Source of the DNA: Labedaea rhizosphaerae
GTDB lineage: Bacteria; Actinomycetota; Actinomycetes; Mycobacteriales; Pseudonocardiaceae
NCBI RefSeq assembly: GCF_004362825.1
Contig: NZ_SNXZ01000004.1
Coordinates: 706,599 to 770,598, forward strand
Reading direction: 5' to 3'
DNA: 64,000 bases
Part shown: piece after piece, positions 33,184 to 42,128 of the stretch
Layout of the letters: every line of letters starts with the position of its first letter
Numbering within the stretch: position 1 is the first letter of the stretch
The notes under the pieces: generated by a model
Database searches by the model: none
Seen by the model: only the letters and a program-made list of their open reading frames with translations
Told to the model about the DNA's origin: nothing
Translations under genes and position numbers: made by a program

Positions 33184-34469
33184 CGCCCGCCCGTGCCTGC
33201 CTCGTTCACCGCCTGCACGATGGTCTCCGGACTGCCCTTGCCCGCGAAGAGGTTGGCGATGGCCTCGTTGAGCGCGGACCCGACGTTGGTCGGGAACGCC
33301 CGGTCGAAGTACATCTGCAGGTAGGGCGCCTTGCTGGTGTACTCGAGGGCGGACTTGAGCGAGGGGTCGGTCAGCGCCGACGCCGCGGTGGGGTTCACCG
33401 GCAGGCCGGCGCCGGAGGAAGCGATCTGCCGCTGCACGGGTTCGCTGGTGAGGTACTGCAGGAACCCGGCGCACGCGGTCGCGGCCTTGGTGGTGCAGGA
33501 GAAACCGTCACCGCCACCGAGCACCGCCGCCGGGTCACCCGCGCCCCCCGCGACGGCCGGGAACGGGAACCAGCCGAGCTTGTCGTTGAGCTTCTTGTCC
33601 TCGGTCAGCGCCGACATGGTGCCCGGGTTCCAGTCGCCCTGCAGTTCCATCGCGGCTTTGCCGTTGGCGACCAGACCGGCCGAGCTGCCGGCGCCCTGTT
33701 GCGCCGGGGTGCCGTTGAAGCCGGCCTGGAACGGTTTCGTGGCAAGGAAAGCCTGCAGGTTGCGCCCGGCGGTCACCCAGCACGGGTCCTCGAGCTTCAG
33801 GGTCTGCACGGCGGTCTGCAGGGCCTGCGGCGAGCACGCGCGAATCGCGAAGTACGCCCAGTAGAAGGCGTCCGGCCAGCGGTCCTTGCCGCCCACGGCG
33901 ATCGGTGCCACGCCGTGCGCGCGCAGCTTGCCGACGTCGGTGTTCAGTTCCTCCATTGTGGACGGTGGAGTGGTGATCCCGGCGGCGGTGAAGAGGTCCT
34001 TGCGGTACCAGAACCCGACGACGTGCTTCTCGTACGGCACGCCGTACTGCTTGCCGCCGACCTGCCAGTTCTTCGCGAACTCGCCCAGCGGGCCGACCCA
34101 GGGCGAAGTCTGCGCGGTGATGTCGGCGACCTTCCCCGACTGGATCTGGGACCCCTCGTCGCCACCACCCCACTGCTGGTAGATGTCGGGTGGTGAGTCC
34201 GACTGCAGGGCGAGCGGCACCTTCGTGGTGAAGTCCTCGTTCTGGATCGGCTGCACCTTGATCGTCACGTCCGGGTGCGCGCGGTGGTAGTCCGCGGCGG
34301 CCTTGTCCCACACCGACTTCAGCGGATCGGTCGTGCCGTTGTGCCACCAGACCAAGGTCACGGGACCACCGCCCGCGGACGCGTCGGTCGGGGTGTCGGT
34401 GCCGCACGCGGCGGTCACCAGCGCGGCGGTCGCGAGCACGGCGGCGAGGGATCTGCGGGACGAGCGCAT
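33180..34469 (-). CDS. Sugar-binding lipoprotein of a CUT1 ABC importer
   Basis: A 429-residue extracellular binding protein. Lipoprotein signal MRSSRRSLAAVLATAALVTAAC, then a type 1 solute-binding fold beginning VTLVWWHNGTTDPLKSVWDKAAADYHRAHPDVTIKV. Trp/Tyr-rich pockets (YQQWGGGDEG; DRWPDAFYWAYFAIRAC) suit oligosaccharides. ATG 34469 has AGGAG eight bases upstream; the GTG at 34478 would abut that RBS. Divergent from the LacI/GH3 pair, which suggests a beta-linked gluco- or xylo-oligosaccharide substrate (inference). Confidence 0.9.
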   Translation of the reverse strand: MRSSRRSLAAVLATAALVTAACGTDTPTDASAGGGPVTLVWWHNGTTDPLKSVWDKAAADYHRAHPDVTIKVQPIQNEDFTTKVPLALQSDSPPDIYQQWGGGDEGSQIQSGKVADITAQTSPWVGPLGEFAKNWQVGGKQYGVPYEKHVVGFWYRKDLFTAAGITTPPSTMEELNTDVGKLRAHGVAPIAVGGKDRWPDAFYWAYFAIRACSPQALQTAVQTLKLEDPCWVTAGRNLQAFLATKPFQAGFNGTPAQQGAGSSAGLVANGKAAMELQGDWNPGTMSALTEDKKLNDKLGWFPFPAVAGGAGDPAAVLGGGDGFSCTTKAATACAGFLQYLTSEPVQRQIASSGAGLPVNPTAASALTDPSLKSALEYTSKAPYLQMYFDRAFPTNVGSALNEAIANLFAGKGSPETIVQAVNEAGTGGR

Positions 34470-34551
34470 TGGGTCCACTCCTGACGACGATGGCCGAGCC
34501 GGACGGGATTGGGCACCGAGTTTGCGCGTGCCGCTCCAGGCTTGTCAATCG

Positions 34552-34580
34552 TTGTCGATAACGTTTTCGAAGGTTAGGCT
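34552..34580 (+). promoter_or_regulatory. LacI gene promoter with overlapping LacI-type operator
   Basis: TTGTCG (34552-34557), a 17-bp spacer and TAGGCT (34575-34580) form a promoter whose start point would fall at or next to GTG 34588, i.e. a leaderless mRNA. The dyad TCGATAACGTTTTCGA (34555-34570, one mismatch pair, central AACGTT) covers the -35 and spacer. It is a typical LacI-family operator, implying autorepression. A leftward TTGACA (34543-34548) serves the importer and lies beside the same operator. Confidence 0.7.
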
Positions 34581-34587
34581 GATTGTC

Positions 34588-35658
34588 GTGCCCCCTGCTT
34601 CCCGTGTGACCATTCGCGACGTCGCCGAGCACGCCGGCGTGTCGGTCGCGACCGTGTCCAAGGTGCTCAACGAGCGCTACGGCGTCGCCGCGGCGACGTA
34701 CGCGCGGGTGCGAGCGGTGATCGAAGAACTCGGTTACGAGGCCAGCCTCGTCGCGCAGAGCCTGCGCAACCACCGCACCAACGTGATCGGGGTGCTGGTG
34801 GCCGATCTGGAGCCGTTCAGCACCGAACTGCTCAAGGGCGCGGCGGACGCGATCCGGGGCAGCGGGTTCGAGCTGGTGGTCTACTCGGCGGGCGGGCGCA
34901 CCGGCGACCGAGAGGGCTGGGAGCGGCGGTACCTGTCGCGGCTCTCGGGCACGCTCGTGGACGGCGCGATCCTGGTGACGCCCGCCGTGGCGCACGCCGG
35001 GCTGACCGGCACGCCCGTGGTGGCGGTCGACCCGCACACCGGGCCCACCGAGGTGCCGACCATCGACTCGGACAGCCTGCGCGGCGGGCAGCTCGCCACC
35101 GAGCACCTGCTTTCCTTGGGGCACAAGCAGATCGCGATGCTCACCGGCCGCGCGGACCTGCGGTCGGCGCAACTGCGCGAGACCGGGTTCCGGCGCGCGC
35201 TCGGTGCCGCGGGCCTGGCCGTGCGCGAGGAGTTCGTGGTGCCGGGCGGGTACGACGCGGTGGTGTCGGCGCGGTCCGCGCGCGAACTGCTGAGCCGGCC
35301 CGACCGGCCGACCGCGGTGTTCGCGGCCAACGACCTCTCGGCGATCGCCACCGTGGCGGTGGCCCGCGAACTGGGCCTGCGCGTCCCGGAGGACCTCTCG
35401 GTGGTCGGGTTCGACAACCTGCCTGAATCGGCGCTGTGCACGCCTCCGCTGACCACTGTGGACCAGCCGATCCGCCAGATGGGCTACCGCGCGATCGTCA
35501 TGCTCATCGGCCTGATCGGCGACCCGGAACCGCACGACCGGCGCGGGCGACCGGCACCGGTCGTCCAGGGCCAGCCGACCCACCAGACGCTGGACACCAA
35601 GCTCGTGGTCCGTGCGTCGACGGCCGCGGTGCCGACCACGCTGCCGAGCGCGTCGTGA
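34588..35658 (+). CDS. LacI-family repressor
   Basis: A 356-residue regulator. HTH VTIRDVAEHAGVSVATVSKVLNERYGVAAATYARVRAVIEELGYEAS, then a periplasmic-binding-like sensor (NVIGVLVADLEPFSTELLKGAADAI; AVFAANDLSAIATVAVARELGLRVPEDLSVVGFDNLPES). GTG 34588 is preferred: it gives VPPASRVTIRDV and fits the -10 box. Overlaps the GH3 gene by four bases (GTGA). It should control both the divergent importer and the glycosidase through the central operator, released by an oligosaccharide inducer. The arrangement resembles the bxl systems of Streptomyces. Confidence 0.9.
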   Translation: MPPASRVTIRDVAEHAGVSVATVSKVLNERYGVAAATYARVRAVIEELGYEASLVAQSLRNHRTNVIGVLVADLEPFSTELLKGAADAIRGSGFELVVYSAGGRTGDREGWERRYLSRLSGTLVDGAILVTPAVAHAGLTGTPVVAVDPHTGPTEVPTIDSDSLRGGQLATEHLLSLGHKQIAMLTGRADLRSAQLRETGFRRALGAAGLAVREEFVVPGGYDAVVSARSARELLSRPDRPTAVFAANDLSAIATVAVARELGLRVPEDLSVVGFDNLPESALCTPPLTTVDQPIRQMGYRAIVMLIGLIGDPEPHDRRGRPAPVVQGQPTHQTLDTKLVVRASTAAVPTTLPSAS

Positions 35659-37970
35659 GCACCGAGACCGAGCCGCCCGGCGAGCGGTGGCGCGACACCA
35701 CCGCGACGATCGACGAGCGCGTGCGGGACCTGCTCGGCCGGATGTCCTTGCGCGAGAAGGTGGCCCAGCTCTACGGCGTCTGGGTCGGGGTCGACGAGGC
35801 CGGCACCGTGGCGCCGAACCAGCACGACTTCACCGGCTCGCCGCCGGACTTCGACGAGCTCGTCCGCCACGGCCTCGGCCAGCTGACCCGGCCCTTCGGC
35901 ACCCGGCCGGTGGACCCCGCCGTCGGCGCCCGCGGCCTGGCCCGAAGCCAGCGCCAGATCGTCGCCGCCGGCCGGTTCGGCATCCCGGCCCTGGTGCACG
36001 ACGAGTGCCTGACCGGCCTGGCCGCCTGGCAGGCGACGGTCTACCCGGCACCGCTCTGCTGGGGCGCGAGCTTCGACCCGGAGTTGGTGCGCGCCATGGG
36101 AGCTCGGATCGGCCGGACCATGCGCCGCCTCGGCGTGCACCAGGGGCTCGCGCCCGTGCTGGACGTCGTGCGCGACCCGCGCTGGGGCCGCACCGAGGAG
36201 TCCATCGGCGAGGACCCGTACCTGGTCGGCATGATCGGCAGCGCCTACGTCGAAGGCCTGGAGGGTGCCGGGATCGTGGCCACCCTCAAGCACTTCGTGG
36301 GGTACTCGGCGTCGAAGGCGGGCCGCAACCTGGCGCCGGTGTCCGCCGGCCCGCGGGAGGTCGCCGACGTCCTGCTGCCGCCGTTCGAGATGGCCCTGCG
36401 CGCCGGCGCGCGCTCGGTGATGAACGCGTACACGGCGCTGGACGGCGTGCCCACGGCGGCGGACCGGAGCTTGCTGACCGACCTGCTGCGCGACCGGTAC
36501 GGCTTCACCGGGACCGTTGTCTCCGACTACTTCGCGGTGGCGTTCCTGCGCTCACTGCACAACGTCGCCGCCGACGGCGGGGACGCGGCGGCGGTGGCGT
36601 TGCGGGCCGGCGTGGACGTCGAACTGCCCACAGTGGACTGCTACGGCGAGCCGCTGCTGGCCGCGCTCGCCTCGGGCCGGGTGGCCGAGGACGTCGTCGA
36701 CCGTGCGGCGGCCAGGGTGCTGGCGCAGAAGTGCGAACTGGGTCTGCTCGACCCGGACTGGCGCCCGGACGTGGACGGCGAGGTCGAACTCGACGATCCC
36801 GAGAGTCGCGCCCTGGCCCGCGAACTGGCCGAGCGGTCGCTGGTCCTGCTGCACAACGACGGCACACTTCCGTTGCGGGGCAAGCACAAGCTCGCCGTGA
36901 TCGGCCCGCGCGCGGACGAACCCGGCGCCATGCTGGGCTGCTACTCGTTCCCGCAGCACGTCGGCGTGCACCACCCGGGGACGCCGCTGGGCATCGACCT
37001 GCCGACCGTGCTGGACGCGTTGCGCGCCGAACACGACGTCACCCACGCCCGTGGCTGCGCGGTCGGCGTGCCCGGCACCGACCCGGGCACGGACGCCGAA
37101 CTGGCGACCGCGGTCGCGCTGGCCGCCGAGGCCGAGCTGTGCGTGCTGGTGCTCGGCGATCAAGCCGGCCTCTTCGGCAACGGCACGTCCGGTGAGGGTT
37201 GCGACGCCGCGGACCTGCGGCTGCCCGGGCGCCAGGAGGAGCTGCTGGATGCGGTGCTGGCCACCGGGACGCCAGTGGTGCTCGTGCTGCTCAGCGGCCG
37301 GCCCTACGACCTGTCCCGGCACGTCGACCGGCTCGCCGCGACGGTCTGCGGGTTCTTCCCGGGCGAGGAGGGCGCGGCGGCGATCGCGGCCGTGCTCGCC
37401 GGGCGCGTCGACCCGTCGGGGCGGCTGCCGGTCTCGTTCCCGCGGGGCACGGCCGCGCAACCGGCGGGGTACCTGGGTGCGCCGCTGGCGCGGGGCGGCG
37501 AGGCCAGCAGCATCGACCCCACTCCCCTGTTCCCCTTCGGCCACGGGCTGTCCTACGCCGCACCGGAATGGGTGGCGGTCGGACCCGACGCGACGCAGGC
37601 CTGGCCGACCGATGGCCCCACCCGGTTCCGGATCACCTTGCGCAACAAGGGGAACACGCCCGCCACCGAGGTCGTCCAGGTTTACCTGCACGACCCGGTG
37701 GCCGAGGTGTCGCGTCCCGTGCGGTCGTTGATCGCGGCGAAGCGGGTACGGGTCGAGCCGGGCAGCACGCGGGTCCTCGATGTGGACCTGCACGCGGACC
37801 TGTGTTCCTACACCGGCATCGACGGCGATCGGATCGTCGAGGAGGGTGCGGTCGAACTGCACGTCGGCGTGTCCAGTGAGGACATCCGCGCCGTCGTGCA
37901 CCGCATCCTCACCGGACCGCGCCGGGTCGTGGGCCCCGACCGGGTCCTGCACCCACGATTCGACGGCTGA
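35655..37970 (+). CDS. Glycoside hydrolase family 3 (beta-glucosidase/beta-xylosidase type)
   Basis: A 771-residue intracellular enzyme (no signal peptide). GH3 N-terminal barrel (MSLREKVAQLYG; APVLDVVRDPRWGRTEESIGEDPYLVG; TLKHFVGYSASKAGRN) with probable nucleophile Asp291 in GTVVSDYFAV. GH3 C-terminal domain (LAERSLVLLHNDGTLPL; GDQAGLFGNGTSGEGCDAADLRLPGRQEELL) and a fibronectin-III-like domain at the end. It would cleave imported beta-linked oligosaccharides. GTG 35655 overlaps the lacI stop. Its last 62 bases overlap the convergent DUF998 gene. Confidence 0.9.
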   Translation: MSTETEPPGERWRDTTATIDERVRDLLGRMSLREKVAQLYGVWVGVDEAGTVAPNQHDFTGSPPDFDELVRHGLGQLTRPFGTRPVDPAVGARGLARSQRQIVAAGRFGIPALVHDECLTGLAAWQATVYPAPLCWGASFDPELVRAMGARIGRTMRRLGVHQGLAPVLDVVRDPRWGRTEESIGEDPYLVGMIGSAYVEGLEGAGIVATLKHFVGYSASKAGRNLAPVSAGPREVADVLLPPFEMALRAGARSVMNAYTALDGVPTAADRSLLTDLLRDRYGFTGTVVSDYFAVAFLRSLHNVAADGGDAAAVALRAGVDVELPTVDCYGEPLLAALASGRVAEDVVDRAAARVLAQKCELGLLDPDWRPDVDGEVELDDPESRALARELAERSLVLLHNDGTLPLRGKHKLAVIGPRADEPGAMLGCYSFPQHVGVHHPGTPLGIDLPTVLDALRAEHDVTHARGCAVGVPGTDPGTDAELATAVALAAEAELCVLVLGDQAGLFGNGTSGEGCDAADLRLPGRQEELLDAVLATGTPVVLVLLSGRPYDLSRHVDRLAATVCGFFPGEEGAAAIAAVLAGRVDPSGRLPVSFPRGTAAQPAGYLGAPLARGGEASSIDPTPLFPFGHGLSYAAPEWVAVGPDATQAWPTDGPTRFRITLRNKGNTPATEVVQVYLHDPVAEVSRPVRSLIAAKRVRVEPGSTRVLDVDLHADLCSYTGIDGDRIVEEGAVELHVGVSSEDIRAVVHRILTGPRRVVGPDRVLHPRFDG

Positions 37971-38667
37971 CCGGGTCTGCCGGCCGGCGGTGCTCCGCCG
38001 GCCATGCGGCGAGGAGGCCGCGGGCGAGCAGGACGTGGCCGATCATGATCGGGTAGATCACGGCGCGTTCGAACATGCCGATGTTCCACGCCCAACCGGT
38101 GAACACGTCGGCCATGAAGACCGCGAACGCGACCAGGCCGACGGTGCCCAGCACGATGCTCGCGACGCGGCGGCCACGGCTCAACCCGATCCGGGCGCCG
38201 TTGACGCCGACGACGATCGCCATGGTGTTCCCGGCGAGCATCACGCCCTGCGCGCCGGAGGTGTGGAACGCGATCAGCCCGTTCGCGACGTCCGCGTTGG
38301 ATCCCTGGAAGATCCCCACGAGGGCCACGCCGACCCCGGACAGGATCGCCAGCACGACGATCGCGATCGGCAGTGCGCCCTGGCGCAGGTCGAAGACCAG
38401 CAGCGCGCCGACGATCAGCAGGACGCCGTAGAGCACCCAGTCGATGTCCATGACCGCGCCGAGCGGGGAGTTCCCGACCTGACCGAACGCGACCTGACTC
38501 GGGCCGGTCAGACCGAGGTGGCTGACCCAGTTGTGGAACGGCGAGTAGTGCGGGTGCTGCCAGGCCGCCGCCGTGACGAACTCGGCCACCCACGACACCA
38601 GCGGGCCGGCGAACAACAGAACCGCGCCGAGCCGGGCGCCCGCGCCGGAGCGGACGATCGGCCTCAC
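37909..38667 (-). CDS. DUF998 integral membrane protein
   Basis: A 252-residue protein with about six to seven helices. FAGPLVSWVAEFVTAAAWQHPHYSPFHNWVSHLGL is the typical DUF998 opening, where the first helix is followed by a Ser/Asn/His-rich loop. Function unknown. GTG 38667 overlaps the aldo/keto reductase stop (GTGA), so it is the second gene of that TetR-controlled operon. The 3' end overlaps the GH3 gene by 62 bp on the other strand; a stop much earlier is not available. Confidence 0.75.
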   Translation of the reverse strand: MRPIVRSGAGARLGAVLLFAGPLVSWVAEFVTAAAWQHPHYSPFHNWVSHLGLTGPSQVAFGQVGNSPLGAVMDIDWVLYGVLLIVGALLVFDLRQGALPIAIVVLAILSGVGVALVGIFQGSNADVANGLIAFHTSGAQGVMLAGNTMAIVVGVNGARIGLSRGRRVASIVLGTVGLVAFAVFMADVFTGWAWNIGMFERAVIYPIMIGHVLLARGLLAAWPAEHRRPADPVSRRIVGAGPGRGPRPGAVR

Positions 38668-39713
38668 TTCAGCGCCATTCCCGGCACACGGGCGCGGATC
38701 GCGTCCATGGTCGCCTCGTCGGAGACACCCTGCCAGTCGTACCGCGGCGTGTAGGGCGCGGTGAGGGCGCGGACGTCCTCGTCGGTGAGCTCGACGTCCA
38801 GCGACGCGATCGCCTCGTCGAGCTGCTTGGTCGAACCGGCGCCGACCAGCGGGGCGGTGACGACCGGCTGACGGTGCAGCCAGGCCAGGGCGATCGACGC
38901 GCGGCTGACGCCGTGCTCGGCCGCGACCTTCCCGACCGCGTCGACGATGGCGTGGTTCGACGCCTCTTCCGCGGGCGAGTAGAGCAGGTCGGCGTAGCCG
39001 CCGTCCGTCGCCGACCGGGCGGTGGCCTTGGCGTCATCCCAGGCGCGGGCCAGCCGGCCGCGGGCCAAGGGGCTCCAGACGATCGTGCCGACGCCCTCGT
39101 CGAGGCAAAGCGGGATCATCTCGCGTTCTTCCTCGCGGGCGAGCAGGTTGTAGTGGTCCTGCATGGACACGAACCGCGCCCAGCCGTGCTGCTTCTGCAG
39201 GTGCAGCGCCTTGGCGAACTCCCAGGCGAACATCGACGACGCGCCCAGGTAGCGCACCTTGCCCACCTTTACCAGGTCGCTGAGCGCTTCGAGGGTCTCC
39301 GCCAGCGGCGTCGCGTGGTCGTTGCGGTGCACCTGGTAGAGATCGATGTAGTCGGTGCCCAGCCGGCGCAGCGAGTGGTCGACCTCGGTCATGATCGCCT
39401 TGCGGGACAAGCCTTTGCCGTTGGGGCCGGGGCGCATCGGGTGGCGCAGCTTGGTGGCGATCACCACGTCGTCGCGGTCCGCGAAGTCCTTCAGCGCGCG
39501 GCCGAGGATCTCCTCGCTGGACCCGTTGGAGTACATGTTCGCGGTGTCGAAGAAGTTGATGCCCGCTTCGAGGGCGTGCTTGATCAGCGGGCGGGCATCC
39601 GGCTCGCCGAGCGACCAGACGGGGTGGCCGCGATCCGGCTCGCCGTAGGTCATCGCGCCGATCGCGATGGGCGAGACGTCCAGACCGGTGGCACCGAGCT
39701 TCACATAACGCAT
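38664..39713 (-). CDS. Aldo/keto reductase
   Basis: A 349-residue AKR. Catalytic tetrad visible as Asp/Tyr in NFFDTANMYSNG, Lys in VVIATKLRHP and His in DLYQVHRNDHATP. NADPH-binding end VVTAPLVGAGSTKQLDEAIASLDVELTDED. Closest in appearance to YghZ/YajO-type reductases of small carbonyls such as methylglyoxal. ATG 39713 has GGAG upstream. Divergent from a TetR gene with twin operators, so it is probably induced by an electrophilic carbonyl (inference). Confidence 0.9.
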   Translation of the reverse strand: MRYVKLGATGLDVSPIAIGAMTYGEPDRGHPVWSLGEPDARPLIKHALEAGINFFDTANMYSNGSSEEILGRALKDFADRDDVVIATKLRHPMRPGPNGKGLSRKAIMTEVDHSLRRLGTDYIDLYQVHRNDHATPLAETLEALSDLVKVGKVRYLGASSMFAWEFAKALHLQKQHGWARFVSMQDHYNLLAREEEREMIPLCLDEGVGTIVWSPLARGRLARAWDDAKATARSATDGGYADLLYSPAEEASNHAIVDAVGKVAAEHGVSRASIALAWLHRQPVVTAPLVGAGSTKQLDEAIASLDVELTDEDVRALTAPYTPRYDWQGVSDEATMDAIRARVPGMALK

Positions 39714-39740
39714 GGGGAGGTCTCCTGACGGAGGAGACTC

Positions 39741-39789
39741 GCGGAGGATTCTCCGCAAGTACCGCTCAAACTAGCGGAGGATTGTCCGC
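39741..39789. promoter_or_regulatory. Twin 16-bp palindromic operators between AKR and tetR
   Basis: GCGGAGGATTCTCCGC (39741-39756) and GCGGAGGATTGTCCGC (39774-39789) differ at one base; each has GCGGA/TCCGC arms. They start 33 bp apart and precede the TetR gene on one side and the reductase on the other. Very likely TetR-binding sites. Confidence 0.8.
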
Positions 39790-39816
39790 ATGTCAAAGGT
39801 GCGGCATCATCGAGGG

Positions 39817-40401
39817 ATGACCGACGGGACGCCGAGCACCTACGGCACGCAGCGCAAGGCCGCCGCGCGCAACCGGGTCGCGATCATCGAGGCCGCCCAC
39901 GAGCTGTTCGCCGACAACCCGCTCGTGCCACTGAGCGAGGTCGCCAAACGCGCGGGCGTCGGCGCCGGGACGCTCTACCGGCACTTCCCCACCCGCGAGG
40001 ACCTGATCCTGGCGGCCTACCAGCACGACATCGAACGCCTGACCACCACCGCCGACGAGGTGCTGGCACGCCATGCGTCGGCCAGGGCCGCGTTCGTCGA
40101 GTGGTTCGAGACCCTGTCGGCCTACATCCGCATCAAGCACGGCCTCGGCGACGCCTTGCACAGCGCCGCGGCCCAGGACGTGATCGACGCATCCTGGGCG
40201 CCGACCACCGCGGCGGTGGCCAAGCTGGTCGACGCCTGCGTGGCCGAGGGCACCATCGCGCCGGGGCACGACCCGGCCGACATCATCATGCTGATGAGCT
40301 TCCTGTGGCGGGTCCCGAACAACGACGACGGCGTGGCCCAAGGCCGGCGACTGATCGCCGCCGTGTTCTCGGGCCTGAAGCAAGCACCCCAGCCGAGCTG
40401 A
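39817..40401 (+). CDS. TetR-family repressor
   Basis: A 194-residue protein. HTH NRVAIIEAAHELFADNPLVPLSEVAKRAGVGAGTLYRHFPTREDLILAAY, followed by a TetR_C domain of the type often found beside reductases. ATG 39817 is chosen; an in-frame ATG at 39790 would abut the second operator directly. Probably represses itself and the divergent aldo/keto reductase/DUF998 operon. Confidence 0.88.
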   Translation: MTDGTPSTYGTQRKAAARNRVAIIEAAHELFADNPLVPLSEVAKRAGVGAGTLYRHFPTREDLILAAYQHDIERLTTTADEVLARHASARAAFVEWFETLSAYIRIKHGLGDALHSAAAQDVIDASWAPTTAAVAKLVDACVAEGTIAPGHDPADIIMLMSFLWRVPNNDDGVAQGRRLIAAVFSGLKQAPQPS

Positions 40402-40427
40402 CCGGCTGGACGCCTTTAGGTTGGTGC

Positions 40428-40892
40428 ATGGAGATTCCAGGACTCGGCCCGGTGGTCGACGACGGCGCGGGCTGGTACCGCAGCGCGCCGCTACCGGTGC
40501 CGATGCTCGGCGGCGCACCGTGCGAGATCATCGTCGAGGGCTACGACGAGGACCAGCGCAAGGACGACTTCCACGAGGCGATCCGCACGTTCCTCGCGCT
40601 CGACCCGTCGGTGCTCACCGCAGCCGCGCCGTCGATCTTCGCCTACTACCGCGACTTCATGAGCGCGGTGGCCGGCGACGACGACACGGCCTGGGACGTC
40701 AAGATCGACGGGCCCGGCAGCGTGCTCGACCACGTCCAGCTCGGCCGCGAGCCGATCGTCACGCGCGACCAGCACGTCTACGTGTCACTGGAGTGCGAGT
40801 GCGACTGGGAACCCGAGCACGGCCTGCAGCTCGTCTTCCGGGACGGCCGCACGGTGACCAAGGTCGGACCGTACGACGGCCACCTGACCTAG
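40428..40892 (+). CDS. DUF6985-like protein
   Basis: A 154-residue soluble acidic protein, MEIPGLGPVVDDGAGWYRSAPLPVPMLGGAPCEIIVEGYDED and onward, ending RDGRTVTKVGPYDGHLT. It resembles the DUF6985 family of unknown function, small proteins found near immunity-type and Imm-like genes. It starts 27 bp after tetR, converges with the NlpC/P60 gene, and nothing in its neighbourhood defines a role. Confidence 0.55.
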   Translation: MEIPGLGPVVDDGAGWYRSAPLPVPMLGGAPCEIIVEGYDEDQRKDDFHEAIRTFLALDPSVLTAAAPSIFAYYRDFMSAVAGDDDTAWDVKIDGPGSVLDHVQLGREPIVTRDQHVYVSLECECDWEPEHGLQLVFRDGRTVTKVGPYDGHLT

Positions 40893-40896
40893 CCGA

Positions 40897-41940
40897 TCAC
40901 AGGATCCGTCGAATGGTGGTGACCGGGCCGATCGCGTCGATCGGGGAAAGCTGGACGGTTTCACCGAAAGACGGTGCGTGCACGGCGAACGACCCGTCCA
41001 CGGCGATGGCGACGTGGTGGATCGGGTTGTAGTAGAAGACCAGGTCACCGGCGCGAACCTGGTTCCGGGGCACCTCGACGCCGATCGTCGCTTGTTGGCG
41101 GGACACGCGTGGCAACCCGATCCCGGCGGCCCGGTACGAGGTCTGCACGAGCCCGGAGCAGTCGTAGGCCTTCGGGCCGATTGCGCCCCACAGGTACGGC
41201 CGGCCGAGTTGGGCCAGGGCGAACGCCAGCGCCGCACCCGTCGCGCCGTGCGGGAGGAGCACGTCTTCGGTCCGCACGACGCCGCCAGGCGCCTCGCTGG
41301 CCGCCAGCAGCGCGCGATCGTCGGGCGACAGGTGGTCCAGCGCGGTGCGCACCTCGGTGATCTGCCGGTTGAGATCGGCCTTGCGCCGCTGGACCTCGGC
41401 CGCCTCCGTGGCCACCGCGGTCTCCGCGGCGCTGGCTTGCTGCTGCGCCCGGGTGGCCCGCGCCTCCGCTTGCTGCGCCTGCCGCAGCGCGGCGTCGGCC
41501 TGCCCGGCGTAGTGCTCGCCGCGTTCGTCGGTCATGGCCTCGACCAGGCTCGCCCCCGCCAGCCGATCGAACAGCTCGTCCACGCCGACGCCGGAGACCA
41601 GGACGGTCATCGGGTCCTGCTGTCCGGCGCCACCGGCCGTGGCCAGCATCCGGTCCACCTCCTGCGCGGTCTCGGCGTGCACCCGCGCCCGGTCGGCCGC
41701 CGCCCGCGCCGTGACCTGCTGCGCCCTTGCCGTCGCCGATTGCCGGCGCAGGGGCGCCAGTCGCTGCTGAACCTCCAGCAACTGCTCGTTGACCAACTCG
41801 GCCGCACGACTCAGGTCGTGGTAGTGCGCCAGCAGTCCGGCCGCGGTCGTCGGCGGCTGGGCCTGCGCCTGGGCGGGCGCCAGCAGGTCAGCGGCCAGGA
41901 TCGCGATCCCGACCACCGCGGCCGACAAGCTACGCACCAT
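40897..41940 (-). CDS. Secreted NlpC/P60 peptidoglycan endopeptidase with coiled coil
   Basis: A 347-residue exported enzyme. Signal peptide ending AQAQA; a long Ala/Gln/Arg-rich coiled coil (35-210) as in RipA-like autoinhibited hydrolases; C-terminal NlpC/P60 domain with Cys261 in KAYDCSGLVQTSY, His in NPIHHVAIAV and a third polar position in VHAPSFGE. It cuts stem peptides (D-Glu/mDAP bond) during cell separation. ATG 41940. Confidence 0.9.
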   Translation of the reverse strand: MVRSLSAAVVGIAILAADLLAPAQAQAQPPTTAAGLLAHYHDLSRAAELVNEQLLEVQQRLAPLRRQSATARAQQVTARAAADRARVHAETAQEVDRMLATAGGAGQQDPMTVLVSGVGVDELFDRLAGASLVEAMTDERGEHYAGQADAALRQAQQAEARATRAQQQASAAETAVATEAAEVQRRKADLNRQITEVRTALDHLSPDDRALLAASEAPGGVVRTEDVLLPHGATGAALAFALAQLGRPYLWGAIGPKAYDCSGLVQTSYRAAGIGLPRVSRQQATIGVEVPRNQVRAGDLVFYYNPIHHVAIAVDGSFAVHAPSFGETVQLSPIDAIGPVTTIRRIL

Positions 41941-42086
41941 CGTCTTCCCTCGTCATGGGCTTGATCCCCGACTACCAGACCGAGTATCCAGCAGCGAGGA
42001 CACGGATTCGCCGCCTCGCGGGGATGGGCCCGAAGGTCTGCACCAAGGGGAGGCCGCCGGGGCAGCAAGCGCCCCACCATCCGCAA

Positions 42087-42122
42087 CTTACCGTTGTGTA
42101 GTCACTTACCATTCCTTAGTAT
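42087..42122 (+). promoter_or_regulatory. Leaderless promoter and direct repeat upstream of hxlR
   Basis: TTGTGT (42094-42099), 17 bp, TAGTAT (42117-42122) with the predicted start at GTG 42129. CTTACCGTT (42087-42095) and CTTACCATT (42105-42113) are direct copies 18 bp apart overlapping the promoter and could be HxlR half-sites. Confidence 0.55.
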
Positions 42123-42128
42123 GAGCGC

